Positions 1-6,462 are shown, counted from the stretch's first letter. The stretch is 10,906 bases of DNA from Halobacteriales archaeon (GCA_020201485.1 JAIVGT010000109.1:1-10906); one strand, 5' to 3'. The notes: generated by a model from the letters alone, not told the origin. Numbers and translations are program-made.

Positions 1-408
1 GAGCATGTCCGCGCCGTGCAGTTGCGCCGCGAGGGGTCCGTCCGCGAGGCTGAGCGAGCCCCACACTTGCCCCATGGCGAGCTTCGCGACCCATGCGGCA
101 TGGCCGGGCGCGCTGGCGAGGGCGCGCGCAGCGAGGTTCTGCGACAGGACCGCGCACGCGATGCCGCCGCTCCTGCGCGCCAGCTCCTCGAGCATGACGA
201 CGAACGAGACCGCGTCCAGCCCGGCACCGCCGTGCTCCGCCGGCGCGAGCAGGCCGAGCAGGCCCAGCTCGCCGAGCGCGACGCCGGCTTCCTTGGGGAA
301 CGTGCCCGCGCGGTCGCTCGGCTCCGCGTGCTGGGCGAGGACCTGCTCCGCGAGGTCGCGGGCGGTCTTGCGGATGAGCTCCTGCTCGTCGCTCAACGCG
401 AAGGGCAT
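1..408 (-). CDS. Acyl-CoA dehydrogenase-like protein, N-terminal part (cut by window edge)
   Basis: This frame is open from an ATG at 406-408 to the window edge (136 residues, no stop). The protein begins MPFALSDEQELIRKTARDLA and continues with GELGLLGLLAPAEHGGAGLD (46-65) and MLEELARRSGG (72-82). That is the all-helical N-terminal domain of the acyl-CoA dehydrogenase family, which are FAD enzymes oxidising acyl-CoA to enoyl-CoA and passing electrons to ETF. It starts exactly at the family's usual N-terminus. An oddity is the segment after MGQVWGSLSL (112-121): family members usually carry a TEPxAGSD-type FAD/substrate loop here, but this protein reads ADGPLAAQLHGADML. It may be a divergent or non-catalytic paralogue. 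A weak TATA-like GTTCAAG lies about 27 bases upstream. The family is fairly sure; the substrate is unknown. Confidence 0.85.
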   Translation of the reverse strand, partial: MPFALSDEQELIRKTARDLAEQVLAQHAEPSDRAGTFPKEAGVALGELGLLGLLAPAEHGGAGLDAVSFVVMLEELARRSGGIACAVLSQNLAARALASAPGHAAWVAKLAMGQVWGSLSLADGPLAAQLHGADML

Positions 409-570
409 GGGCGAGGCCAAGCGCAACGCGGCCCTTGAACGCTTGGTATCGGGGCGTGCACCGCTACGCCGTTGGCGACCGTGCCTTGCAGGTGGAGGCG
501 CGCATGGCCCCGCGCTCGTCCTGCGAAGCTTTGAGCGTTGCGCGCACCGGCGCGACGCGACGAGGCAACC

Positions 571-577
571 TCTATGC
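571..577 (+). promoter_or_regulatory. Candidate TATA box of the dCTP deaminase gene
   Basis: TCTATGC is the most AT-rich spot before the GTG at 600 and is centred 26 bases upstream of it. That is the spacing expected if transcription starts at or next to the start codon. No ribosome-binding site is visible, which fits a leaderless transcript. The call rests on position and base composition only. Confidence 0.4.
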
Positions 578-597
578 GGGCAGGGCCCGGTGCCCGC
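576..597. repeat. Perfect inverted repeat just upstream of dcd
   Basis: GCGGGCA at 576-582 is matched by its exact reverse complement TGCCCGC at 591-597, with an 8-base centre GGGCCCGG. The element begins at the end of the candidate TATA box and stops three bases before the GTG start. It therefore covers the expected transcription start, a suitable place for a repressor operator. In GC-rich DNA such repeats also arise by chance. Confidence 0.35.
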
Positions 598-599
598 GC

Positions 600-1157
600 G
601 TGATCCTGAGGCGGAAGGACCTCGTCGTGCGCCCCCTCGACGACCCCGACCTCCAAGTCCAGCCGGCGAGCATCGACCTCCGCCTCGGCCGCGAGTTCCT
701 CACCTTCCGCAGCGCGCGCCTGCCCCTCATCGACCCGGCGGACCCGCGCGGCCTGCAGGACTACACGGAGCGCGTCGCGCTCCGGGAAGGCGAGCCGTTC
801 ATCCTCCACCCGGGCGAGTTCGCCCTGGGCAGCACGCTGGAATGGGTCGAGCTGCCGCACGACCTCGTAGCGCGCGTCGAAGGCAGGAGCAGCCTCGGCC
901 GGCTCGCCATCGTCGTGCATGCCACCGCCGGCTTCATCGACCCCGGGTTCCAGGGCACCATCACGCTGGAGCTGAGCAACCTCGGCCGCGTGCCGGTCGC
1001 GCTCCGTCCCGGCATGCGCGTGTGCCAGATCGCGGTCTACCAGCTCAGCAGCCCGAGCGAGCGGCCCTACGGACCGGCGCGCGGGAGCAAGTACCAGGGC
1101 CAGCGCGGGCCCACGCCGAGCAAGGTGCACGAGGACCTGCCGTCGAGCGGTCCCTGA
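600..1157 (+). CDS. dcd: dCTP deaminase
   Basis: The 185-residue protein is a complete dCTP deaminase, which converts dCTP to dUTP (some archaeal and actinobacterial members go on to dUMP) and so feeds dTMP synthesis. Family blocks appear in order: VILRRKDLVVRPL at the N-terminus, QPASIDLRLG (21-30), EGRSSLGRL (94-102) with the nucleotide-contacting Ser/Arg, HATAGFIDPGF (107-117), ITLELSN (121-127) with the catalytic glutamate at 124, and the C-terminal lid SKYQGQRGPTPS (163-174). The frame is open upstream to 435, but that extension resembles nothing and the family starts with (M/V)IL; the GTG at 600 also has a TATA-like box 26 bases upstream. Whether it is mono- or bifunctional (with dUTPase activity) cannot be settled by eye. 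The next genes encode SRPBCC-like proteins with no obvious functional link. Confidence 0.95.
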   Translation: MILRRKDLVVRPLDDPDLQVQPASIDLRLGREFLTFRSARLPLIDPADPRGLQDYTERVALREGEPFILHPGEFALGSTLEWVELPHDLVARVEGRSSLGRLAIVVHATAGFIDPGFQGTITLELSNLGRVPVALRPGMRVCQIAVYQLSSPSERPYGPARGSKYQGQRGPTPSKVHEDLPSSGP

Positions 1158-1176
1158 CCGGTTCCAATCCGGCCTC

Positions 1177-1192
1177 GGAAAGGCTTTCCAGG
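1177..1192 (+). promoter_or_regulatory. Candidate promoter element with palindrome, first SRPBCC gene
   Basis: GGAAAGGCTTTCC (1177-1189) is a perfect 6-base inverted repeat around one base, centred about 29 bases before the ATG at 1212. It lies where BRE plus TATA elements of a leaderless gene belong. A related GGAAAG element stands at nearly the same distance before the second paralogue, so it may have been duplicated with the gene. Confidence 0.35.
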
Positions 1193-1211
1193 GTGCGCGC
1201 GATGGCGCGCC

Positions 1212-1685
1212 ATGGCCATCCAGGTCACGTTCGACAACACGTACGAGGTCCCGCCCGACTACGCCGCGAAGTGGCTCACGGATTTCCGGAGCGACGACCC
1301 GCAGCGGTTCTTCGGCCGCGCCGAGGGCCACCGCGTCGTGGAGCGGAAGGGCGACCAGTTCCGCATCGAGGGCACCATCCCCGGGTTCGCCGACGCCAAG
1401 GGCATGGCGGTCATCGACTCGGCGACCTCGTGGCACGCGGACAACGACTTCTTCAAGGGCGGCAAGCTCGTGGCGAAGGGCGGCGTGCGGGAGTCGGTGC
1501 GCGCCGAGGGCAAGGGCACGCTCCACCACGTCGAGGTCTGGTCCGAGCCCCTCGCCTTCAGCATGAAGATCATGATGCCGCTCATGGGGGCGGCGATGAT
1601 GAAGAAGAGCCTCACCGCCGGCTTCGCCGAGATCAAGAAGCAGATCGAAGCGGACTACCGGGCGGGGAAGCCCCCGACGAGCTAG
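1212..1685 (+). CDS. SRPBCC/START-like protein, tandem paralogue 1
   Basis: This 157-residue protein has no signal peptide or membrane segment. It opens with a beta strand and a VPPDYAAKWLTDFRSDD block (13-29), continues with alternating short strands, and ends in a long amphipathic helix (about 128-150). Size, order of elements and the 'strand, then WLTDF helix' opening resemble the SRPBCC (Bet v1/START/polyketide cyclase-like) fold, whose members bind hydrophobic ligands in a cavity. This is a fold-level inference; I recognise no specific family and no catalytic residues. The gene lies 54 bases after dcd and 67 bases before a paralogue of identical length. The ATG at 1212 is preferred because it gives the same N-terminus length as the paralogue and has a candidate promoter element about 29 bases upstream. 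Confidence 0.75.
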   Translation: MAIQVTFDNTYEVPPDYAAKWLTDFRSDDPQRFFGRAEGHRVVERKGDQFRIEGTIPGFADAKGMAVIDSATSWHADNDFFKGGKLVAKGGVRESVRAEGKGTLHHVEVWSEPLAFSMKIMMPLMGAAMMKKSLTAGFAEIKKQIEADYRAGKPPTS

Positions 1686-1713
1686 GCCCGCGCGCCGGCC
1701 AGCGTGCCCCGGC

Positions 1714-1734
1714 GGGGGAAAGCCTGAAACCCGG
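1714..1734 (+). promoter_or_regulatory. Candidate promoter element, second SRPBCC gene
   Basis: The stretch GGGGGAAAGCCTGAAACCCG is the only AT-containing run in the 67-base spacer and is centred about 29 bases before the ATG at 1753. It contains GGAAAG at 1717-1722, within one base of the duplicated position of GGAAAG before the first paralogue. This suggests that the second gene has its own promoter rather than relying on readthrough. Confidence 0.35.
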
Positions 1735-1752
1735 GACGCGCATGACCGGGCC

Positions 1753-2226
1753 ATGCCCGACCCCGTCGTGCTCGAGAACCGCTTCGACGTCCCGCCCGAC
1801 TACGCCGCGAAGTGGCTCACGGATTTCCGGAGCGACGACGCGCAGCGCTACTTCGGCAACCGGGCGACCGTGACCCTCACGAAGAAGGGCAACGAGACGT
1901 TCAGCGAGGGCCCGCACCAGATGGGCTGGTCGAAGGGCGTCGCCATCGTGGACTCGCCCACGACGTGGCACGCCAGCACAGAGTTCTCCAAGAACAAGGG
2001 CGGCGCGGTGTTCATGCGCGGCACGGTGAAGGAGTCGGTGCGCGCCGAGGGCAAGGGCACGCTGCACCGCGCCGAGGTCGGCGTCGAGCCGCTGACCTTC
2101 GGCACGAAGCTCCTGTTCGGCACCATCGGCAAGGGCATGATGACGAAGAGCCTGAAGGACGGCTTCGCCAAGATCAAGTCCCAGATGGAAGCCGATTACA
2201 AGGCGGGCAAGCCGCCGACGGGCTGA
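1753..2226 (+). CDS. SRPBCC/START-like protein, tandem paralogue 2
   Basis: This 157-residue protein is the paralogue of the preceding gene. It shares VPPDYAAKWLTDFRSDD (13-29), ESVRAEGKGTLH (about 95-106) and the C-terminal helix ending EADYKAGKPPTG. The middle, which in an SRPBCC fold would line the ligand cavity, is the most diverged part (compare WSKGVAIVDSPTTWHA here with FADAKGMAVIDSATSWHA). That pattern would fit two related proteins with different ligands, but this is inference. It has no signal peptide or membrane helix, so it should be cytoplasmic. The TGA at 2224-2226 is one base from the stop codon of the convergent aminotransferase, so there is no room for a terminator between them. 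Function is unknown. Confidence 0.75.
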   Translation: MPDPVVLENRFDVPPDYAAKWLTDFRSDDAQRYFGNRATVTLTKKGNETFSEGPHQMGWSKGVAIVDSPTTWHASTEFSKNKGGAVFMRGTVKESVRAEGKGTLHRAEVGVEPLTFGTKLLFGTIGKGMMTKSLKDGFAKIKSQMEADYKAGKPPTG

Positions 2227-2227
2227 T

Positions 2228-3295
2228 TCACAGCACGCGGCCCAACGCTTCCAGGCCTGCTTGCAGCGTCGCGGTCGGGCCTGCCAATCCGATGCGCACC
2301 CAGCCCGGCAGCTCGATGAAGCTCCCGGGCGCGACGAGCACGCCCTCCCGCTGGAGCGCGGCGTTCGCGAAGGACACGTCGTCCGGCGTGCGCAGCGCGA
2401 CGACGCATGTCGTGCCCGCCTCCGGGCGATGCCAGCGCAGGCCGTGGCGCACGGCGAACTGCTCCACGAGGCGCAGGTTCGCCAGGCGGCGCGCGGGAAG
2501 CTCCGCGAGCAGGCGCTCGCGCTCGGCCAGGATGCGCGCGGCGAGCACGAGCTCGAGCACGGGGTTCGTCGCCGTCAGGTGCGACTTCGCCCGGTCGAGG
2601 GCCTCGGTCGCGTCGCGGTCGGCGAGGACCCAGCCGATGTGCACCGGGCCGAAGCCGAGGCACTTCGTGAGCGAGCTCGTCGTGACGATGCGGTCGTGCA
2701 GGAGGCGCGCCGGCTTCGCCGGGCCGGTCGCGTCGGCGAAGACCTCGTCCGTGAGCAGCCACGCCCCGACCTCCGCGCACGCCTCGGCCATCTCGACGAG
2801 GTCGCGGTCTGGGCTGCGCGCCCCGCTCGGGTTGTGCGGCTGCGCGGTGAGGACGAGCTTCGTGTCCCGGGTCAAGGCGCGCGCGACGGCCCCCGGGTCG
2901 AGGCGGAAACCTTGCGCCGGGCCGCGCGGGATGCGCGTGACGCGGCCTCCGATGGCGCGCGCCGGCTCGAGGAGCGCGAAGTACGCCGGCTCCTCGACGA
3001 GGACGTGCGCGCCGCTCCCGGCCAGGCCGAGGATGGCGACCACGTCCGCTTCCGTCGCGCCCTGCGTGGGCACGACCTCGGCCGCGGCCACGCCATGCGC
3101 CCGCGCGACCGCGTCCTGCACGCCGCGCGTCGCGTCGTCCGCGCGCGTGCGCCAGGCGCGCTCCCAGTCCTCCGCGCTGCCGGGCAGGAAGGGCGCGAGG
3201 CTGGCCTGGGGCACGCCGCTCCCGCCGATGGGGAACTTCGCGTCGCCCTGGTGCCGGCGCAGCCACCGCTCCAGCTCGAACGCGGCGAGGGCCAC
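2228..3295 (-). CDS. Class I/II PLP-dependent aminotransferase
   Basis: The 355-residue protein is a fold-type I PLP enzyme, complete from N-terminal arm to C-terminal domain. Visible landmarks: PHNPSG (153-158, Asn155 near the cofactor), LLTDEVFAD (180-188) with Asp183 expected to pair with the pyridine nitrogen, SSLTK (207-211) with Lys211 as Schiff-base lysine, and GWVRIGLA (331-338) with Arg334 as the usual substrate-carboxylate arginine. Two deviations are Phe186 where DEVY is common, and His219 in KCLGFGPVHIGW where many members have a phosphate-binding arginine. Amino-donor specificity cannot be read. The start is a GTG; the opening ALAAFELERWLRRHQ resembles the start of archaeal members of this family, but a different nearby start is possible. 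It lies 24 bases downstream of the permease gene, so it is probably co-transcribed with it, suggesting use of imported amino acids. Confidence 0.9.
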   Translation of the reverse strand: MALAAFELERWLRRHQGDAKFPIGGSGVPQASLAPFLPGSAEDWERAWRTRADDATRGVQDAVARAHGVAAAEVVPTQGATEADVVAILGLAGSGAHVLVEEPAYFALLEPARAIGGRVTRIPRGPAQGFRLDPGAVARALTRDTKLVLTAQPHNPSGARSPDRDLVEMAEACAEVGAWLLTDEVFADATGPAKPARLLHDRIVTTSSLTKCLGFGPVHIGWVLADRDATEALDRAKSHLTATNPVLELVLAARILAERERLLAELPARRLANLRLVEQFAVRHGLRWHRPEAGTTCVVALRTPDDVSFANAALQREGVLVAPGSFIELPGWVRIGLAGPTATLQAGLEALGRVL

Positions 3296-3319
3296 GCGCT
3301 CGCATCGCGGCGCCAGGCT

Positions 3320-4375
3320 TCAAACCTCGCTGGGCCGCGCGCGCTGGACGAGGTAAGGGACGACGCCGATGGCCACGATGCCGAGCGCGGCCAGGGCGGT
3401 GCCCGTGTTCTGCGCGAGTGAGAGCAGGACGAAGCCGGCGTAGAGCGCGACGACCACGGCTGCGCCCGCCACGTGCCGCGCGTGGAACGGCGCCCCGCGC
3501 CGGCGGAACACGGCGACGGTGAGCGAGGTGAGCACGACGAACAGCGCGACGGCGATGACGTCGTAGGCCGCGAGGGCCTCGAACGCGCCGGTGAGCAGGT
3601 ACACGGCGCTCAGCCCCGCCTGCAGGAGGACGGCGTTCACCGGCGTGTCCCAGCGCGGGGCGAGCTTGGCCAGGCCGCGGGGCAGCAGCCCGTCGCGGGC
3701 CACGGCGAACGTCGCGCGCGGCACGAGCAAGGTCAGGGCGTTGATGGTCCCCGCCGCGCTGATGGCGACGGCGAGCGCGACGATGACCGCGCCCAGCGGC
3801 AGGACGCGCGCCGCAGCCTCCGGGGCCAGGGCGCGGGCCTGGGCGACGCCGACCGGGCCGAGCGCGACGAGGTACGCCGCCGTCGCCGCCAGGTAGGCCA
3901 CGGTCACGATGCCCGCCCCGAGCAGGAGCGCGCGCGGCACGGTGCGCCGCGCGTCGCGCGTCTCCTCGCTGGCCAGCGCGCTCATCTCCCATCCGCCATA
4001 GGCGAAGAGCACGCCGACGAAGGCGACGCTGAGCCGCCCGCCGCCGGCGAGGGGCGCGGACGCGACCGGGGCGGGCGCGGCGAAGAGGAGCGCGACGATG
4101 CCGGCGACGAGGGCGAGCTTGAGCGTGGTGATGGCGGTCTGCACGCGCCCGCCGAGCTTCACGCCGAGGAGGTTCACGAAGCTGAACACGGCAACGACCC
4201 ACAGCGCGAGGAGCTGCTGGCCGAGGAAGGTCAGGCCCCAGACCGCGGCGACGTTCTGCGCGAAGAGCAGCGCGAGCACGGCCACGCCCACCGGGCCGAT
4301 GATGACCGTGCTCGTCCAGACGAAGAGGGCGAGCGCGGCCGCGTCGGGCAGGCCGAGGTCGCGGCGGAGCGTCAC
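3320..4375 (-). CDS. APC-superfamily amino-acid permease lacking the first two helices
   Basis: A hydrophobic 351-residue protein with about ten membrane segments. FAYGGWEMSALASEETRDARRTVPRA (124-149) holds the helix 6 plus 'E..(x)RR..PRA' signature of amino acid-polyamine-organocation transporters. The start TLRRDLGLPDAAALAL (2-17) matches the usual N-terminal lead into helix 1, but it runs straight into FVWTSTVIIGPVGVAVLALL, which looks like helix 3. Helix 1 with its GSGIF-type unwound, substrate-contacting motif and helix 2 (about 70-80 residues) are missing without a frame break. The product may be non-functional, or the assembly may have lost a segment. I chose the GTG at 4375 because it starts at the conserved RRDLGL block and has a TATA box 25 bases upstream; the frame is open to 4564, but that extension is unlike the family. 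It probably forms an operon with the aminotransferase. Confidence 0.85.
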   Translation of the reverse strand: MTLRRDLGLPDAAALALFVWTSTVIIGPVGVAVLALLFAQNVAAVWGLTFLGQQLLALWVVAVFSFVNLLGVKLGGRVQTAITTLKLALVAGIVALLFAAPAPVASAPLAGGGRLSVAFVGVLFAYGGWEMSALASEETRDARRTVPRALLLGAGIVTVAYLAATAAYLVALGPVGVAQARALAPEAAARVLPLGAVIVALAVAISAAGTINALTLLVPRATFAVARDGLLPRGLAKLAPRWDTPVNAVLLQAGLSAVYLLTGAFEALAAYDVIAVALFVVLTSLTVAVFRRRGAPFHARHVAGAAVVVALYAGFVLLSLAQNTGTALAALGIVAIGVVPYLVQRARPSEV

Positions 4376-4394
4376 GACCGTGAGCGTCTCATCC

Positions 4395-4404
4395 GAGAAA
4401 AAGT
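4395..4404 (-). promoter_or_regulatory. TATA box of the permease gene
   Basis: On the minus strand ACTTTTTCTC is centred 25 bases before the GTG at 4375. It is one of the most AT-rich decamers in the window. This supports the GTG as the start of a leaderless transcript and argues that permease plus aminotransferase form their own transcription unit. Confidence 0.55.
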
Positions 4405-4500
4405 CTCGCGGTCCGGAGAGGGACGAGCGGGACAGGGTCCTTGGTTCGGCACGGAACGCTTGGTTGAACTTTGGATAGGGCATGATGACAAGATCCGGGA

Positions 4501-4520
4501 GGAGGACAAACATTTCCTCC
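4501..4520. repeat. Inverted repeat between peptidase and permease genes
   Basis: GGAGGA (4501-4506) and TCCTCC (4515-4520) are exact reverse complements around an 8-base loop. The element is 48 bases after the peptidase stop codon and about 100 bases before the permease promoter, inside the window's least GC-rich stretch. It could be a transcript-end hairpin for the peptidase gene or a protein site. No T-run follows it. Confidence 0.3.
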
Positions 4521-4567
4521 GCTTGCGGCCAATCTACGACCTGGCACCTGCCGATTCCTCGCAATCG

Positions 4568-6076
4568 CTAGAACTTCGGCATGGACTGGAAGTCTTTCGG
4601 CTCCTCGCGCAGGCCCTCGATGAGCTCCTCCTGCAGGGGCGCGAAGGTGAGCTTCGTCCCGGCCTGCTCGGCGAGCTGCTCCGCCGTCCAGCGCTGACCC
4701 TCGGCCCACAGGCCGCGCAGCCAATCGCCCGCGCCGCGCTCCTCCCACCACGTCGCGCCGAAGCGCTCCGCGAGCTGCCGGCGCAGCACCGCGTCCAAGG
4801 CCCAGGCGCGCAGGTAGTTCGCGCAGTAGAACGCGTCGTCCACGTCGCTCAGGTAGTTCGCCCCCGGGTTCTGGAAGACGAGCGCGCGCGTGAGGGTGCG
4901 GCTGTACTCCCGCTCCATGCCCTCCGGGCCTTTGGTGTGGAGCTCGAGCTCGTAGCGGAGCTTCGCCGCGTAGCGCCGGACCATGAACAGGCGCAGGACG
5001 CGCTGCTGCCACACGTAGCGCTCCACGAGGTGCGGCTCGACGCGCCCCTTCGCCCACGCCTCCTGCACGAGGATGTGCTCCAGGACGAAGGCGAAGCCCT
5101 CCGTGACCGCATTGTCGCCGAGGTAGCGGTACTCCACGTCCAGCCCGGGCTTGGCCAGGCCGAAGTGCAGGGCGTGGCCCGCCTCGTGGAACAGCGAGCG
5201 GTAGTCGTCGTAGCCGCCCTTGGGCTGCACGACCAGGCGCACGTCCTCGGGCACGCGCACCGCGACCACGAAGGCGCGCGGGCTCTTCGCCGGCCGCTCC
5301 TCGATGTCCAGGGTCAGGTTCGGCATGTCGCGGATGTGCAGGCCCATGCCCTGGAGCACGCGGTCCAGCTCGGCCAGGCTCGTGCCGCGGGGGAACTGGT
5401 CGTCGAACCACGGCGCGCGGATGGCGTGCGCCACGTCGTGCTTCTCCGCCGCGGCCAGGATCACCCCGGCGCCCCGGCCGAGCAGGCCCTCCATGTGCCA
5501 GCGGTAGAGCGTGTTCGTCCGCGTGAGGAGCGGGTCGAGCTGGTCGCGCAGCGCGGCGTAGTCGTGCCCCTTGAGCCGCGCGCACAGCTCCGCGTAGTCG
5601 CGGAAGCCCAGGTCGCGGGCCAGGGAATGCATGCGCTCCAGGCGCGCGCGGAGCACGGGGTTGATGCGCTCCTCCAAGACCCTGTCCCGCGCGGCGCTCA
5701 ACGCCTTGCGCGCGTCGCGATGCGGCTCGTTCGCCACGCGCACCGCCATGAGCCGGTAGGGCACCTCGCCGTCGTGCGTCGGCACCTTGAGCGAGGCTTC
5801 CAGGCTCTCCGCCTCGTCGCTCAGCGGCTGGACGCGCGCCTCGAGGTAGCTCTGCGCGAGGTAGTCCGCAAGAAAACGGTGCCGGTTCCCGGCATCGGGA
5901 GCCCGGGCCGCCTGGAGCGCCTCGTCGAGCACGCCGCGCTCGAACATGCCGGCGTGCCGGGCGTAGATGGGGCCGGTGTCCATCGTCGGCTTCAGGCCGG
6001 CGAGGTTCTGGTAGTGCTCCTCGGCCAGGCTGCGCTCCAGGGCCTCGAGGTCCCGCCGCACCTGCTCCAGGCGCAT
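4568..6076 (-). CDS. M3-like HExxH metallopeptidase (oligopeptidase type)
   Basis: The 502-residue protein has no signal peptide, so it is probably cytoplasmic. LFHEAGHALHFG (295-306) is an M3/thimet-type zinc site: His297 and His301 bind zinc and Glu298 is the catalytic base. DNAVTEGFA (321-329) supplies the third ligand, Glu326, 25 residues after His301, as in gluzincins. The rest is mostly helical, as in M3 oligopeptidases that enclose short peptides, and ends with a block rich in aromatic residues, FYCANYLRAWALDAVLRRQL (from about 422). I assign it to the M3-like group on motif and architecture, not to a named enzyme such as PepF. At 502 residues it is shorter than classical PepF (about 560-600). 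It probably finishes peptide degradation, consistent with a permease and aminotransferase downstream. The ATG at 6076 has a TATA-like box about 25 bases upstream. Confidence 0.85.
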   Translation of the reverse strand: MRLEQVRRDLEALERSLAEEHYQNLAGLKPTMDTGPIYARHAGMFERGVLDEALQAARAPDAGNRHRFLADYLAQSYLEARVQPLSDEAESLEASLKVPTHDGEVPYRLMAVRVANEPHRDARKALSAARDRVLEERINPVLRARLERMHSLARDLGFRDYAELCARLKGHDYAALRDQLDPLLTRTNTLYRWHMEGLLGRGAGVILAAAEKHDVAHAIRAPWFDDQFPRGTSLAELDRVLQGMGLHIRDMPNLTLDIEERPAKSPRAFVVAVRVPEDVRLVVQPKGGYDDYRSLFHEAGHALHFGLAKPGLDVEYRYLGDNAVTEGFAFVLEHILVQEAWAKGRVEPHLVERYVWQQRVLRLFMVRRYAAKLRYELELHTKGPEGMEREYSRTLTRALVFQNPGANYLSDVDDAFYCANYLRAWALDAVLRRQLAERFGATWWEERGAGDWLRGLWAEGQRWTAEQLAEQAGTKLTFAPLQEELIEGLREEPKDFQSMPKF

Positions 6077-6095
6077 GCGCGCGCATCGGCCTTGC

Positions 6096-6106
6096 GGCTA
6101 AGAACC
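6096..6106 (-). promoter_or_regulatory. Candidate TATA box of the peptidase gene
   Basis: The minus strand reads GGTTCTTAGCC, with its AT-rich core TTCTTA centred about 25 bases before the ATG at 6076. The spacing fits a leaderless transcript, and no ribosome-binding site precedes the start. The gene upstream ends at 6127, so the promoter fits in the 50-base gap. Confidence 0.45.
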
Positions 6107-6126
6107 TTGCCCTCGCGCCGGTGCCC

Positions 6127-6462
6127 TCACAGGCCCGTGAGGGAGTCGATGCCGCCGACGAAGCTGTCGGCCGGGGCCAATTCGTGGCCTGCCTGGTCCA
6201 CGACGTGCTCCGTCTGCAGGCCGGGCATGCCGTTGGTCTCCTGCCACACGTTGCCGCGGTCGTCGAGGTAGGCCTGGGGCAGGGCGGGGAGGATGCTCGG
6301 GTCCACCGCGGGGGCGCCGGCCTGCGCGGCGACGCTGCTCACGCCGGTCACGAAGAAGTCGAAGGCGTCGACCTGGTCCTGGGTGCTGATGACCGCCAGC
6401 GCCGGCTGCGCGACCATGAAGGCGAGCAAGCCGGCGAGGGCGATGACGTGCATGCGCTGCAT
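6127..6462 (-). CDS. Small exported protein with signal peptide, unknown function
   Basis: From the ATG at 6460-6462 the protein has 111 residues. MQRMHVIALAGLLAFMVAQPALA is a typical Sec signal peptide: short basic start, hydrophobic core, and ALA before the likely cleavage at Ala-Val. The mature part (about 88 residues) begins VISTQDQVDAFDFFVTGVSS, has no cysteine and no second membrane segment, and includes YLDDRGNVWQETNG in its middle. I recognise no family. The frame stays open upstream to a GTG at 6513, but that would put 17 charged and polar residues before the signal peptide; an ATG at 6453 is a third option. The gene lies 75 bases after the BNR lipoprotein stop on the same strand, with a 17-base palindrome 25-41 bases upstream, so it may be separately controlled. 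Confidence 0.65.
   Translation of the reverse strand: MQRMHVIALAGLLAFMVAQPALAVISTQDQVDAFDFFVTGVSSVAAQAGAPAVDPSILPALPQAYLDDRGNVWQETNGMPGLQTEHVVDQAGHELAPADSFVGGIDSLTGL

Larger units (their letters stand above)
1212..2226 (+). repeat. Tandem gene duplication (two copies, offset 541 bases)
   Basis: The two 474-base genes at 1212-1685 and 1753-2226 are direct repeats with an offset of exactly 541 bases at start codon, stop codon and two identical blocks. The blocks are 1248-1298 = 1789-1839 (51 bases) and 1491-1522 = 2032-2063 (32 bases). About half of the residues are identical by eye. Two-residue indels in the middle cancel each other, so total length is unchanged. The divergence of the rest means the duplication itself is not recent. 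Confidence 0.9.

Noticed and set aside
435..599. N-terminal extension of dCTP deaminase from an upstream start at 435
   Set aside because: The 55 extra residues match nothing in the family, which begins at the (M/V)IL block, and a TATA-like box fits the GTG at 600.
5..1873. A 622-codon plus-strand frame across dcd and the SRPBCC genes
   Set aside because: It is Arg/Pro-rich with no family resemblance and overlaps better-supported genes on the same strand in another frame.
4482..4488. ATGATGA matching the C box of an archaeal C/D box guide RNA
   Set aside because: No CTGA D box lies within the next 80 bases on that strand, so no C/D RNA can be built.
4376..4564. N-terminal extension of the permease from 4564, as a replacement for the missing helices
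   Set aside because: The extension is polar, lacks two membrane segments and any GSGIF-type motif, contains the TATA box, and has a base composition unlike the gene. It does not restore helices 1 and 2.
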